Below are positions 1 to 10,959 of a DNA stretch of 64,000 nucleotides, piece by piece. The notes below the pieces were generated by a model, which worked only from the letters and a program-made list of their open reading frames with translations, was not told where the DNA came from and searched no databases. The translations under genes were made by a program, and so were the position numbers. The DNA is from Hanleya hanleyi (lineage: Eukaryota; Mollusca; Polyplacophora; Lepidopleurida; Hanleyidae). Position 1 is the first letter of the stretch. Each line of letters begins with the position of its first letter. Location: positions 1 through 64,000 of the forward strand of contig JAVTVY010025070.1 in the NCBI GenBank assembly GCA_036873755.1, read 5' to 3'.

Positions 1-490
1 TTTGAAGATTGATATCAATCTTCAATCTTCATTTTTTTATTTTGGAGGTAGTGGGTCGAGTGAGGTATCAAATTGAAGCTTACGTTGAATGCTTCACATT
101 GATACCTCACTCGACCCCATTGGACCACTAGGGGCTGCCCTAACTCCAAAAAAGGCTATTTTGAAGATTGAAGATTGATATCAATCTTCAAAATAGCCTT
201 TTTGGAGTTAGAGGCGTCCCTAATGGTCCAATCGGGTCGAGTGAGGTATCAAATTGAAGGTGACGTGAAGGAGCATCTGATAGACTGGGTGTGGGCTTGA
301 ATTAGGGTGATTCTGCGCATGCGCGAAGGCCGAAGGCTATGAAAATAGCCTTTTTTTGGAGCTAGGAGAACCCCTAGTGGCCCGATGGAGCCGAGTGAGG
401 TATCAATGTGAAGCATTCATGAAGGGGCATCTGATGGACTGGTGTGGGTTGAACTATCGGCATTCTGCGCATGCGCGAGAATGGAAATAG
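1..490. repeat. 3'-flank tandem block with palindrome (E1 copy)
   Basis: Roughly 130-150 bp units carry a GGGTCGAGTGAGGTATCAA-type segment followed by a CTGCGCATGCGCG-type palindrome. Bases about 103-240 also form a large inverted repeat centred near 172 on GATTGATATCAATC. The same units lie downstream of the CARD-PC4 gene in E2a (23135-23540) and at the start of E2b (33870-34150), so the block belongs to the element. No coding potential is seen. Confidence 0.75.
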
Positions 491-741
491 ACGTTTTGGA
501 GCTATTTTACTGTTAAAAAAAGGAAAAAAGAATGAACACTAAGCATTTTTTTAATTTTCTACTATTTTTTATTAACACAGAATGAACGTATTCACAAGGG
601 TATTGAATTTAATACAATTATATCTGAGTATTGAATTTTTAATACAATTAACAGTCAAAAAACTCTGAAATTTTTAATACAATTATACGCTCTCCAGATC
701 AATAAATGTGTATGGTAAATGTTTTTCAACACTTGTTCTGC
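491..741. other. AT-rich 3' flank of CARD-PC4
   Basis: AT-rich sequence with three TTTTTAATACAATTA-like short repeats. The matching 3' flank in E2a is at 22897-23110, with the same repeats in the opposite orientation. Candidate polyadenylation signals are present on the gene's strand. Nothing else is recognised. Confidence 0.4.
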
Positions 742-1923
742 TCAATAGTTCGCCAACAAGACTTGTATGAATTCATCATCGTCTTTCCGTCCTTGGTGCA
801 CATAGATGTACGTAATAATCTCTTCACGTGGAATTTTGGCAGGGCAAGCCGCTTCCACTCCCAGGGCAATTTGCTGCTCGGTCACCTTCTGTAGTGCTTC
901 AGTGATGCTCGCGTATGAGGGTACCAGAGTGTCCATGCGAGGTATGATGAGCTGCAGGACTGTGTCGATGTACTTCTGATAAATATTGTGAGATACCTGG
1001 TAGGCCAGAGCTTCACGAATTTTACTGGCAAGACTCTGCAACTCCCGCCACGCCGTTAATTTCAAAGTGACACCTTGAGGACAAGCAACAAGCTCTTGCG
1101 TATCTAACCGCCTTCGCCATTTTCGAATATGCACCAGGAGCTGATCGTTGAAATAAGCACAGCTCACAAAGATGTCGTCACCCACATGAAATTTCGCTTC
1201 GTCATTCCCCTGGTCGCGAATAACCGCATCGATGGCGTAATCAAGGGCCCCCAGTTTTTGCCAGGTGTCAGAGTTCAGGGCAATATGCTTACCAGGTCTG
1301 TCGTTAAAGCCCGCTGCATTAAAATGCACTTCCGCGTCTTTCACACTCACAGTTAAATAGGGTGAGAGCTCCCAAATGTCCTTGTGGGCTGCCTGGTTAG
1401 CCTCTTGGATCAGGTTGTTGATCTCCTGGACAGACATAGGAAGTTGAAATTGTTCTTTCAAAGACACTTCCTGGGGTACTACTGGCTGCTCAACCACAGG
1501 TATTTGTAACGGTGTTAGTCGAGGGCGTTTGGGTCGTCCAGCACGTTTAACAGGTGTAGTACTCTCTGGGCTAGTGGTGTACGTACGTTTACCAGCTGTA
1601 CGCTCTTCGGTGGCATCCATCACTAAGATATCTTCATCTTGTATAACGTCGTCGGCTTCAAGTAGATGTGCTAGTTCTTCATTTTCCGTCTTCTTCAGCG
1701 CCTCCACGAAGGCTAGAAATGCACAAGGACCACGGCGCGGTAGATCGTCGAGGAGAGCTCTGTTTTGTCCTGAAGGAGTCTTCGCCGCCATGATATTTTC
1801 GACACCCTGTTTCAGGAGTATGTTATCGGCCATAAGCACATCACATAATGCGCCCACATGCTCCATCTCATCAACCAGGCGAACACGGTTCTTTCGAAGC
1901 GTAACTAGGTCGGCTGACTCCAT
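742..1923 (-). CDS. CARD / AT-hook-like / PC4-like fusion protein (E1 copy)
   Basis: Protein of 393 residues starting at the ATG at 1923-1921. The open frame extends further upstream, but that part includes a pyrimidine tract and AG like a 3' splice site, so it is probably leader. Residues about 8-90 have the six-helix pattern of a caspase recruitment domain, including a LPRRGPCAFLAF helix-5 signature. A basic GRPKRPR stretch resembling an AT-hook follows. The C-terminal half has two PC4-like units (beta strands followed by an LxxxxWxxL helix). CARDs make homotypic contacts in apoptosis and innate signalling; PC4-type folds bind ssDNA. Combining them in one viral protein is unusual. The frame is intact and the protein is closely similar to the E2 copy. 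Confidence 0.8.
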   Translation of the reverse strand: MESADLVTLRKNRVRLVDEMEHVGALCDVLMADNILLKQGVENIMAAKTPSGQNRALLDDLPRRGPCAFLAFVEALKKTENEELAHLLEADDVIQDEDILVMDATEERTAGKRTYTTSPESTTPVKRAGRPKRPRLTPLQIPVVEQPVVPQEVSLKEQFQLPMSVQEINNLIQEANQAAHKDIWELSPYLTVSVKDAEVHFNAAGFNDRPGKHIALNSDTWQKLGALDYAIDAVIRDQGNDEAKFHVGDDIFVSCAYFNDQLLVHIRKWRRRLDTQELVACPQGVTLKLTAWRELQSLASKIREALAYQVSHNIYQKYIDTVLQLIIPRMDTLVPSYASITEALQKVTEQQIALGVEAACPAKIPREEIITYIYVHQGRKDDDEFIQVLLANY

Positions 1924-2173
1924 GACTGTGGGCTGGTGAGTAACTAATACCGTGTAAAAGTCTGGTGAATTTGCACTGGTAAAATGGAATACAGTAAAAA
2001 CGGTTCTCCACAGCTGATACAAGTAGGCAAGCAGGCTGGATGACTGACTAGAGGTGAAGCAAGCAGGCAGGCAGGCAGGCAGGTAGACAGGCTGGGAGGC
2101 TGGTCAGGTCAGGTAAGTCACAGTGCTACGCAAAGATAGTGCAATGAATACACCCCTACCCTAAAAATCGACT

Positions 2174-2184
2174 CCTTTTATACG
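2174..2184 (-). promoter_or_regulatory. TATA box of E1 CARD-PC4 gene
   Basis: On the minus strand this reads CGTATAAAAGG, followed by a segment shared base for base with both E2 ends. A leader of about 230 nt rich in CCTGCCTG repeats separates it from the ATG at 1923. Minisatellite motifs lie just upstream. Confidence 0.75.
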
Positions 2185-2189
2185 TAAAA

Positions 2190-2706
2190 TGGTGGTGGTG
2201 GAAGGTGGGTACAAAATGGTGGATACTCACCTCCCACTACCCTAAAACCAAACCGCCATCTTGTACCCACCTCCCACCACGTCAATTGATGAAGGGTGAT
2301 GTGTGGTGGGAGGTGGGTACAAAATGGCGATCCCTACCTCCCACCACCGCCAAATAGGGGTGGGAGGTGGGTACAAAATGGTGGATACTCACCTCCCACC
2401 ACCCTAAAACCAAGCCGCCATCTTGTATCCACCTCCCACCACGTCAATTGATGAAGGGTAGTGTGGTGGGAGGTGGGTACAAAATGGCGAACCCTACCTC
2501 CCACCACCCTCCAAATGGTAGTGGGAGGTGGGTACAAAATGGCGGATACTCACCTCCCACCACCCTTAAAACCAAGCCGCCATCTTGTACCCACCTCCCA
2601 CCACGTCAATTGATGAAGAGTGGGAGGTGGGTGCAAAATGGCGGATACTCACCTCCCACCACACAACCACACAGGCCGCCATCTTGTACACACCTCCCAC
2701 CACACA
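2190..2706. repeat. E1 terminal minisatellite, variant form
   Basis: Repeats of GGTGGGAGGTGGGTACAAAA-type sequence occur in both orientations, giving alternating CACCTCCCACCAC and GTGGTGGGAGGTG blocks. The core differs from E2: ACAAAATGGCGGA instead of GCAAGATGGCGGC. A CACGTCAATTGATGAAG segment recurs three times, making a higher-order unit of about 155 bp. It is positioned as the upstream part of the terminal promoter. Confidence 0.85.
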
Positions 2707-2805
2707 TCACTCACGCATGCGCACATCCACACTTATGACGTCAATACAAGTTCTGCGCATGCGCAGTGATGCGCTAAGACGCTGAAAGACTCTTTGTATA
2801 CTACT

Positions 2806-3487
2806 GGCGCTGATACATAAGTAAATGCAGAATATGAGTAAACAACATCGGAAAGTGAAAGAAATACGGGAAAAGGGGGGAAAATGCAGACGGATTATGT
2901 TTCAACACCAGACTCTGGCCATCTTGATTTGAAACTTCAGACCTCCCTACCATCTAACTGTATATAAGAGAAGATGTGAAATAAGATATTTAAGACTTGC
3001 TTTAAGCAAAACAAACATCGTGTGTGTGAAGTTGCGAACAAGTTTTGAGCCATCAAAGGCGAACTCCAGAACCAAGACGAAGGTCAAGTTCCATGATGTG
3101 ATACATGTACCCATGTTACAGGGAATAAAAGGATCCAATATAACTTGATTATGGGATGGAACTTCCCACTCGAGAGAAGGAAACACCTCGTTGAACATTC
3201 TCTTGATTCTAAATCCAATTCATGTCCGTCAGCCCATTCCGTGATAGGAATTGGGTAAACCAACAGCGGTAGGTATTCTTCTGACCAATCCGCTGGCAAG
3301 TCTACGGATATTATATCACTTAAGGCCCAATGACTTTCTATCGCGATTTCTTCACAATAAATTAAAGGGAAGCCAGAAAATGAGGAAAGCCAGTCTTAGA
3401 GTCATGAAGAATTCGATGTATTCATGTGTGTAGCCGATGCATATGGATCTCTAGATCGAATACAGGGAACAAGAATGTTTCCCGCTT
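2806..3487. other. Host-like sequence, no gene recognised
   Basis: Unique-looking AT-rich DNA outside the E1 terminus. Short open frames exist on both strands but lack recognisable domains or context. Confidence 0.4.
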
Positions 3488-4080
3488 TGGAGCTTGTCAA
3501 AAATCAATAGTTAACTCTGCACAAATTTTCTTTTTTTTTACAGCGTGTAGAACAAACTGAACTCTACAAAATGACTACCATTAGTCCGTGATATTGATAA
3601 TATATATCTGGCTTGAAATAACTTTATGATTCTCTCCGCATGAAACTCCAGTATAGTTGTTTCGTGTACCGGGGTCAAATTACATAGAAAGACGTAATAA
3701 TGTATTCGTGTTCACTGAACAAAGGTCCATAATGCCGTGAACGGTCATAGAGGTGTGTGTGGTTTATCCTTCGGCAATTTCACTGGGCATGGGATATAAG
3801 CGACACTCCCACGGACCGCCTGTTATTACTATATACGGCAGCAATGACCTTTGTGCTAGTGAAAACGGATACATTACGAAGTCTCCTTAAGTAATTGAGC
3901 CCCGGTACATGAAACAACTGTACTTGAGTTTATATGGAGAGAATTACAAAGTTATTTCAAGCGTGATATAATATCAATATGACGGAGTAATGGTAGTCTT
4001 TTTGTAGAGTTCAGTTTGTTCTACACGCTGCAAAAAAGAACATTTATGCAGGGTTAACTATTGATTTTTGACAAGCTCCA
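3488..4080. mobile_element. Foldback element with long inverted arms
   Basis: Bases from TGGAGCTTGTC at 3488 to about 3740 are repeated in reverse complement at about 3833-4080, ending GACAAGCTCCA. By eye the arms match at around 80-85 percent over about 250 bp, with a spacer near 90 bp. There is no coding capacity, so this fits a non-autonomous foldback or MITE-like element. A target duplication is not evident. Transcription would give a long hairpin RNA. Confidence 0.75.
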
Positions 4081-4129
4081 ACGTAGACGACTAATAAAAA
4101 AGGACAGACGTTAGTCGTGATCGTTACGG

Positions 4130-4990
4130 CACTTCTTTTGTAGCAAGTTTCTTTAAATGAAAATGCATTTTCAAAATCGTTGGGAAATAAAATTGTGATC
4201 TAAATGTAAATATTGTAGACGAGATTTCAAGGTTTCTCGGAAATTGGTATAATGGAAGGTGAATATTTGTTTTGGGGTTTCCAACAATACCTAATTACAG
4301 CTGATCCATTCAGGATCTATAGTTTTCATTCACTTCACACTTTGCCTATTTTGATTCTCATTATATAACAAGGGATTTTAATTACACGATAGCAAAAACC
4401 ATATCCTAGCATATAAGTGAACGTTGAAATTCAGAGTACATACCTAAAGCTAATGACGCGGACGTTGTGTGTCATCATGGCAAAGTGTCATTTTGCTTCA
4501 TCGCATCGGGTTTTGTACTTTCGTTTCTCTAATGGCCCTCTCTGAATACCAAAATGTCTATCTTCCGCGAGTCTTGTCAACTTCACTTGCTTTTTTTTTA
4601 TTTCTCAAGTTAGACTCCTCAAAAGCCAAAAAATTCTTCCCGTGTTCTGTGGTAGTTGCATACTGTTTCGATCAGAGATTCGATCATGTAGAATCCTAAT
4701 ACATATATTGCACATAATCAAAGAACCGGCATCCTGTCGCCAGTCTTGAACTAAGACGATCCAATGTGCTATTAGAGCATCATTTCTGTGGACATAAGAT
4801 CGTATTATGGTCGCCAAATTCCCCGAGACATCATCCCTCTGGGATCGGCTTGTTTCACTCTGCAAGCCTCTCGAGAAACGTCGATGGAATGTTATTGGAA
4901 TAACGATTCAACGCAAATGTTGATTAATATGACATGCTGTCACCTGTCATTTCAAAGTATTGATTTTATAAGGCTTCCTCTAATTGCCTC
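4130..4990. repeat. Interspersed repeat family R1, copy 1
   Basis: Direct-orientation relative of 9380-10180. Shared landmarks include GTCGCCAGTCTTG, then a GATCCAATTT/GTGC region, then GCTTGTTTCA followed by TGCAAGCCTC, and GGAATAACGATT. Divergence is substantial with many indels. No transposase is recognised, so the family is unassigned. Confidence 0.6.
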
Positions 4991-7900
4991 AAATTTAAAG
5001 GTCATTCCACGAAAACTGAAGGCTGGTTTCACAAATATTGATGAATTATTCCCTGGCATTCGGTGCACAAGTTTAATCAAAACAAGAAACACAAGAAAAA
5101 ATTATCATTGAATCGTTTCAGCTCGATAATCTAGACATCTTAACCTGAAACTCAACATTTGGTGAAATATTTAAAGCAGAATTACTTGGGATTTGCGATA
5201 ATTTATTTTGACATGCAACCGTATCTACCATGATATAGTCTGCCTTGACTGTAGTGCGTTATATCTTCGCTATTTCGCAATTAATCCGTAACATCAGATA
5301 TCCATTATTCAGTCGGTTTCCTCGGGGATTTCTAGAAATTAGAATGCTTTGATTGGTCAATTCAAATTTTCAAGAAAGAATCCGGTATTTTCATTGGCTT
5401 ATGGAGAAAATTAGACGAAAATCCAACGAATCACATAGCTTCTTTGACAATGTATCCACATCGATAGTCACAATATCTATATACATGTATTCCGTAGAGG
5501 ATCACCCATTGTTTAAATGAAGTTTTCAGAACTCGGTGAATTCTTGAATTCTTTAATGTTTTTTATTTCTTGTTTTATTTTTGCTCGATGTGGCCACATT
5601 TTGCCAGTATCCAACATCATTGAAGTATCAATAGAATAGAAAATCAACAGTAAACATTCTTAAGTCTGTTTACCAAACGGTTTACTGGCAATCTTTGGTC
5701 CTGTAATACTTTCGTTACTCATTGGTAACAATCAATCTCTACTAGTAAATGTCAACACAAGTTGATTGATTGCCCTGATGATGTTACCGTTGCGTCATCT
5801 CGGAAAGTATTTTCCGATATTGAGGAAATGGTGAAGACCTCCCGGTGTGCATCGACATACTCATGCCAGACAATGAAAATCGACCAAATATATAATATAA
5901 TTTGCTTCGCCGAAGTCAGTCTATAGATTTCTTTAGCTATTCATCTAAATTGATAGATATCGATAACCATATTAAGGCAGTACGAATTGTTACCAGCACG
6001 ATCATAAACTATCAACACAGATGGGCCAAACCAAGGCCTTCAGGTAATGGTAATTGGGAATATAATGAGATACCTTGGATAACTAGTTAGTCACCGTCTG
6101 GGACAAGACTCGCATTATTTTCACATTGTGACTTTGATCAAATTACAGGAACGAAATCATCATCTATAGCCATGATATAGTATCAAAATTCCCCTAAGTC
6201 ATAGCTGTCAACTAACGATTGGTATAATTCAGTTAATAGTCCTGCCATATTTGCACAGTTGTCTGGCCTGTGAGATATTGGATGGTCGATATCTACGTAT
6301 AAATATTTTCAATAAATTATGAAAATTAATATATTAGGTTAGTAGGATTCCCCAGAACAATCCCCTGTTGATGATAATTGTAAAATTGGGAATTCGTTTT
6401 CTTTATTGATTTTGCTAGTACACTGCAAAGTTTATTTGCTAATAAAAGGCTGTAAGATTATGTATTTTTTCTTCAATATGGCGGAAAAGACAATATAAAG
6501 GGAGGTAACTCTGGGAAGCCTCGCCGATGGGCTGTTTTCCAAATTTGTATCATTCGGTGAAAATGACGATGAAGACGAGCTGTCGATGATCTGTCCAAAT
6601 AGTAATTTTTTTAATCTTCCAGACATTTTCTTTGAACATGTAGTATTCAATCATCTGTCAGCTGGGAACGTCATATAATTTTCCAGGGCCGAACTGGGGG
6701 TAGTTTTCGTAATTTTTTTGTTTGGGGTAGGGGTGGTTCGTCAATTAATTTTATAGTTCCTACATAACTTTAATAAATCGGGACTTTTTTCATACACCAT
6801 TTTGCAGCTGAAATTCTTACAATTTTCTTACAGTTATCGATAGTAACATTAATCTTTATTATGATCAGCTGGGGTTTGTGATAGTATATCACTGCCATTT
6901 GAGGGCCTTACACGAAAACTGTTTTCTGCGCCCCTATGTATATTTTATCTCGCAAAACAAATTCTGAATATTCGGGACAGCGTCACCCCTGGACTGACCA
7001 ACCTCTGATGTTGTCATGGTTGCTCTCTAGTCGCCAGACTTGGTCAATTCTTCCCACCTCTTGCATTTCGCTCCAATTCAGGTTTGTTTAATGACCAATA
7101 ACGGAGGGTTATTGGCTCTTTTGGGCGGTAAATCTTACTCATTATACTTACATACTGATTTGTGACTTTCGACTCGCCGCCAATATTCCAATCAGCTATG
7201 ATTGATGATGCACGATTCACAGACAACATTTAGCGCATGCGCTCCTACTTTCCATAGGAAACGTGATAGAAAAACTACTCCCTCTGAACAAGCCACTTTG
7301 CTTCTGTTCAAAATGCATGTAGTTCCTTCTGTTATATACATGCTTGATATTTTCCAAGCCGTTGAGTAATTCGAATGTCATTTGGCTATGAGACGATACT
7401 ATGCCCCATATTGTGCAAATCGCGTTTGTGGCAACGGAAATTACAAACCAGCAATTTAGAGAGTACACGTTAAGGTGGAAAGACCTGTTATGTCATGGTT
7501 TCAAGAGATTTGCCTCGATTCTGAAGCAAAAGTCTTCAATCGATAACCTCTTGGTTTGAATCATGTGCACTCGGGAGAAGACTCATTGGGCCTTCTAGTA
7601 CTACAAGATAAAATATTGTATGAGAATGAACTGTCCATTGATAGCATTACACAATATAGTGCCGATACTTGGCTTACTCTCGAATGTTAACATAACCGCA
7701 GCGTTTTCTCGGACTTGTAGAAGTTCTACTTGTTCAATAGTTCTACTTGTTCAAGTCGTAAAATTTCATATCACCAAAGATCTTCATTGTACAAAATGGA
7801 TTACGCATTCGTTTAGGAAGAACCTGAAACTTATGTTTATTGGAACTATGGATGCAATATCTATGTTTCAACCTCTGAATTCTGACTGTTCATGGGAAAT

Positions 7901-9040
7901 AGGGATGCTGGTATGACCTTGTGGAGGCATTTTCAGCACGGCATTCAACGCCGTCTGTGAACACTCCTCTAGCTGTGACTATCAGCAATGTTGCGAGAGC
8001 ATGGTCGTCTTAGGGCTTCGTTAGAGTTTTTGAGCTAGATTTATTGGATAAAGCCACAACATGAGAATACAAATCAAGCTAGATAGACTTTGCGAATATA
8101 CGCTCATTCCATGTCTTCTCTAAACCTTTTTCGTTTCCTGTGAAAATACCTTGAAATATAAATGAAGAAGTTGGAGCAAAAAGTGACCGTCCGATTGAGA
8201 CCGGAGTCGCAAACACAAAACATCTCTCTCCAGTACTCTCGTCACAAACACAAACTACAGGTGCAAGCTGAGATGATATATGTACAAATGCTGTCGAGAA
8301 TAATTAAATAGATGAGCCATTTATTAAACACAGAGAATGAATGAAAAGAGAATGAAAAAGCGAAAACATAAGAGAGAATTCCGGGCGTGCAAGAGCACCG
8401 GACTCCTGAGCTGAAGTCCTGCACCATGGAATAATCATAGCCAACAAACTAAAGAAGGCAATAACTGGAGAGCTAAGGTGAAGATCAAGCGTTATACTCC
8501 ATAACGTAATAGCCATTTCGTAGGGCAGAAATGAGCTCAATCAATTGCACCAAAAATAACTTTCACACAACGTGAATTAATGTCAAAGATCACCACGAAT
8601 TCTACACAAATAAATGTGGAGTTTGTGTTCCTTATCATGATATTCCCTGTTAAGACAGCCAATGCTACACCTATATTTTCTGAGTAAATGGAAGTTTTCA
8701 ACTTTTGGTGCAGAAGGTTTTGCACTCGTGAATGGATAAATAGAAAGGTGTTATTAATCAACGTCATAAAACATTGTTGCAGAAACTTATAAAACAGGGG
8801 TATTCCAACAAGCGCCTCCACTCAAAGCTTCTCAAATGTGGCGATACATATCGCATGCTGATAGCAAAATACGAGCGTAGCGTGCAAGATCTATGGCGTT
8901 ATGTTTCGTAACTTGTGTCTAATTCCGCTTAACCCGGGGATAGGGGCCGTATGAACCCATGTACTTCAAGATCCTCATGGTGTTCATATGAACAGCCACA
9001 ATCAAAGCGTGACTGAGATACATCATTCTCTAGATGAAGA
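4991..9040. other. About 4 kb of host-like sequence without recognised genes
   Basis: AT-rich with only short open frames on both strands. I see no conserved domain, RNA gene or clear repeat. Introns or regulatory DNA of a host gene cannot be excluded. Confidence 0.35.
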
Positions 9041-9059
9041 CTTTACAACGATTATTATG

Positions 9060-9285
9060 GATTAAGAATACTGATCAGCGATACGGATTTTATATTTTTG
9101 GAACATCATGATGTCTTATCGGCATCAATGAAAACTGTTGACCGCTTCTCTCTTGCAGAAAACTAGCCTATGTTTATGTATACTATGATTGTCTTTTTGA
9201 ATTTGGATTATGGACGCCGATATTCTTTAATGGACGACGGTTGGATTATGAATGACGGACTAGACGCTTGTAATTTGTGAGATAA
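9060..9285 (+). repeat. E3-type TM-exon fragment, decayed copy
   Basis: This matches the 5' end of the E3 CARD gene (57718-57958), from GATACGGATTT through TTGACCGCTTCTCTCTTGCAG to GACTAGACGCTTGTAATT. It has an internal deletion of about 40 bp and an early stop, so it is non-coding here. A third copy interrupts the E2b penton gene. The CTCTCTTGCAG segment looks like a 3' splice site. Confidence 0.7.
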
Positions 9286-9379
9286 GATACTAAGAGAACA
9301 CAATTTTCATACATATGCAAATTCTTCGAACAAATGGTCAAAAATGACGACGTATATGACATTCGTATTAGCTACATGC

Positions 9380-10180
9380 AGCAATATGACACATTTGTAT
9401 TGCGTTTCTTTAAATGCTGATGAATTTTCCAAATTATTCGGGAAAGGAAGGTTTGCTTAAAATGTGAAAATTGCAGACATTTCATGTTTTCCCACGAATT
9501 GGAATAATAGAAGTTGAACAATTGTTTTCGGGCTTTAATGACAAAGGAACACACCGACATTTTCTTTAATTCTCATTCACGAAGATTTCTGATAACACAA
9601 AAGTAAAACATCAGTGTTCCTTATATAGAAGGCAGCGTTGGAATTCTGACTGCGTACCTGAAGATAATAATGTCGTGGGCTATCATACCAATTGGTTATC
9701 TTTGTGCTTTTACTGGGCCGCAAGAGGAGACGTTCTTTTCTCTTATGACCGTCTCTAATTAAAAGAATTTCCCGGCTAACGTGAGAGTTGTCATCTTCAC
9801 TTCCGAAGGCAATATCTTTTTTGTTCCTTTGTCTCTTTCGTAGCCTTCCTAGTACCTCTGACATTTACCAGCGTTTTCTTAGAAGATCTGATAATGCTGA
9901 ATTCTATTACATATATTGCACATCATCTGAGCACCCGCCATTCCGTCGCCAGTCTTGGACTAAAGCGATCCAATTTCATATTAACGCATCATTCCCGTGG
10001 ACATTTGACCGTCTTTTGGCCGAGAAATTCGCTGAGTCATGATCCCTTTGCGATAGGCTTGTTTCATTTTGCAAGCCTCCTGAGCGGCACTGCGATGGAA
10101 TGAATTGGAATAACGATTAAATGTAAATGTTGATTACTATGGAATGCTGTTAAGCGTCATTTCAAGGTATTGATCTCATA
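9380..10180. repeat. Interspersed repeat family R1, copy 2
   Basis: Diverged direct copy of 4130-4990 with the same block order. It directly follows the TM-exon fragment at 9060-9285, but copy 1 lacks that neighbour, so the association may be chance. Confidence 0.6.
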
Positions 10181-10573
10181 AAGAATCCTCGTATTGTAAA
10201 AATATAAGAAACTAAATAACGTAAAGTCGGGAGGAAAAGAAGAAAGGGAATGCGCATGCTATATGGTCAGCCTTTTATATCTGATGTAGTCCGAAAATAA
10301 TTTCATGGATAACCACCCAGTATTTGAATTAAATTTCCAGAAATCCGTGAATTTAGTAATACTTTGAGGTGACATCTTTTGGTTATTATCCAACACCCAT
10401 TAAACTACACACAATTAACCCGAGGGACAAACACAATGTACAATATTGACATGGGAGAGGGAGGGTGTCAAGAAACACACAACAATAAAGTAAGAAAGAA
10501 GACAAGACAATGGAAAATGTGTTGAAAATTGATATGACATATGATTCGATAATTGATGTTTGACACACATGAG
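10181..10573. other. No feature recognised
   Basis: Host-like sequence between two repeat blocks. Nothing recognisable. Confidence 0.3.
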
Positions 10574-10866
10574 AGTGACCCCCGGGGAAAGAATAAAACA
10601 CACTAAAACTGGCTGATCCGATGTTGGTTACGGTGTGGAGGCTAGTGTCCGGTTCATATCCTCTAACCCAGCTGGGACATTTATCCCCACCTTAAATATA
10701 TGTCCGTCCTTGTTTCTATAGAAAAGGGACACTCGGGGAAAGAATAAAACACACTAAAAACTGGCTGATCCGATGTTGGTCACGGTGTGGAGGCTAGTGT
10801 CCGGTTCATATCTCCTAACCCAGCTGGGACATTTATCCCCACCTTAAATATATGTCCGTCCTTGTT
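10574..10866. repeat. Tandem pair of a roughly 150-bp repeat (family R2)
   Basis: Two head-to-tail units, each running from a GGGGAAAGAATAAAACACAC segment through CTGGCTGATCCGATGTTGG to ATATATGTCCGTCCTTG. A third unit is at 13344-13665, split by an insertion, and an inverted partial unit follows at about 13700-13800. No coding potential. Confidence 0.8.
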
Positions 10867-10950
10867 ACCTGCGGCACGCAGGTCCACGGGAGGCTCGCGT
10901 TGTTGTTACCTGCGGCACGCAGGTCTACGGGAGGCTCGCGTTGTTGTTGT
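10863..10950. repeat. 45-bp direct duplication
   Basis: Two adjacent copies of TGTTACCTGCGGCACGCAGG followed by a CGGGAGGCTCGCGT segment, differing at one base. They continue into a short TTGTTG microsatellite. The CCTGCGGCACGCAGG part is a near-palindrome. Confidence 0.8.
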
Positions 10951-10959
10951 TGTTCTTCT

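Larger units (their letters stand above)
1..2805 (-). mobile_element. E1: terminal segment of a Polinton-like element
   Basis: This is the CARD-PC4 end of a Polinton whose body lies left of the window. The right boundary ends in ATACTACT at 2805; read on the minus strand this starts AGTAGTATACAAAGAGTC, the same 18 bases that begin E2 at 21153. Order from the terminus inward is minisatellite, TATA box, CCTGCCTG-rich leader, CARD-PC4 gene and a 3' tandem block, the same order as in E2. Polintons typically begin AG and end CT, which fits. The left terminus and target duplication are outside the window. Confidence 0.8.

Noticed and set aside
2947..3433. Short frames in host-like DNA near E1
   Set aside because: Below 90 residues, no domain, no conservation evidence.
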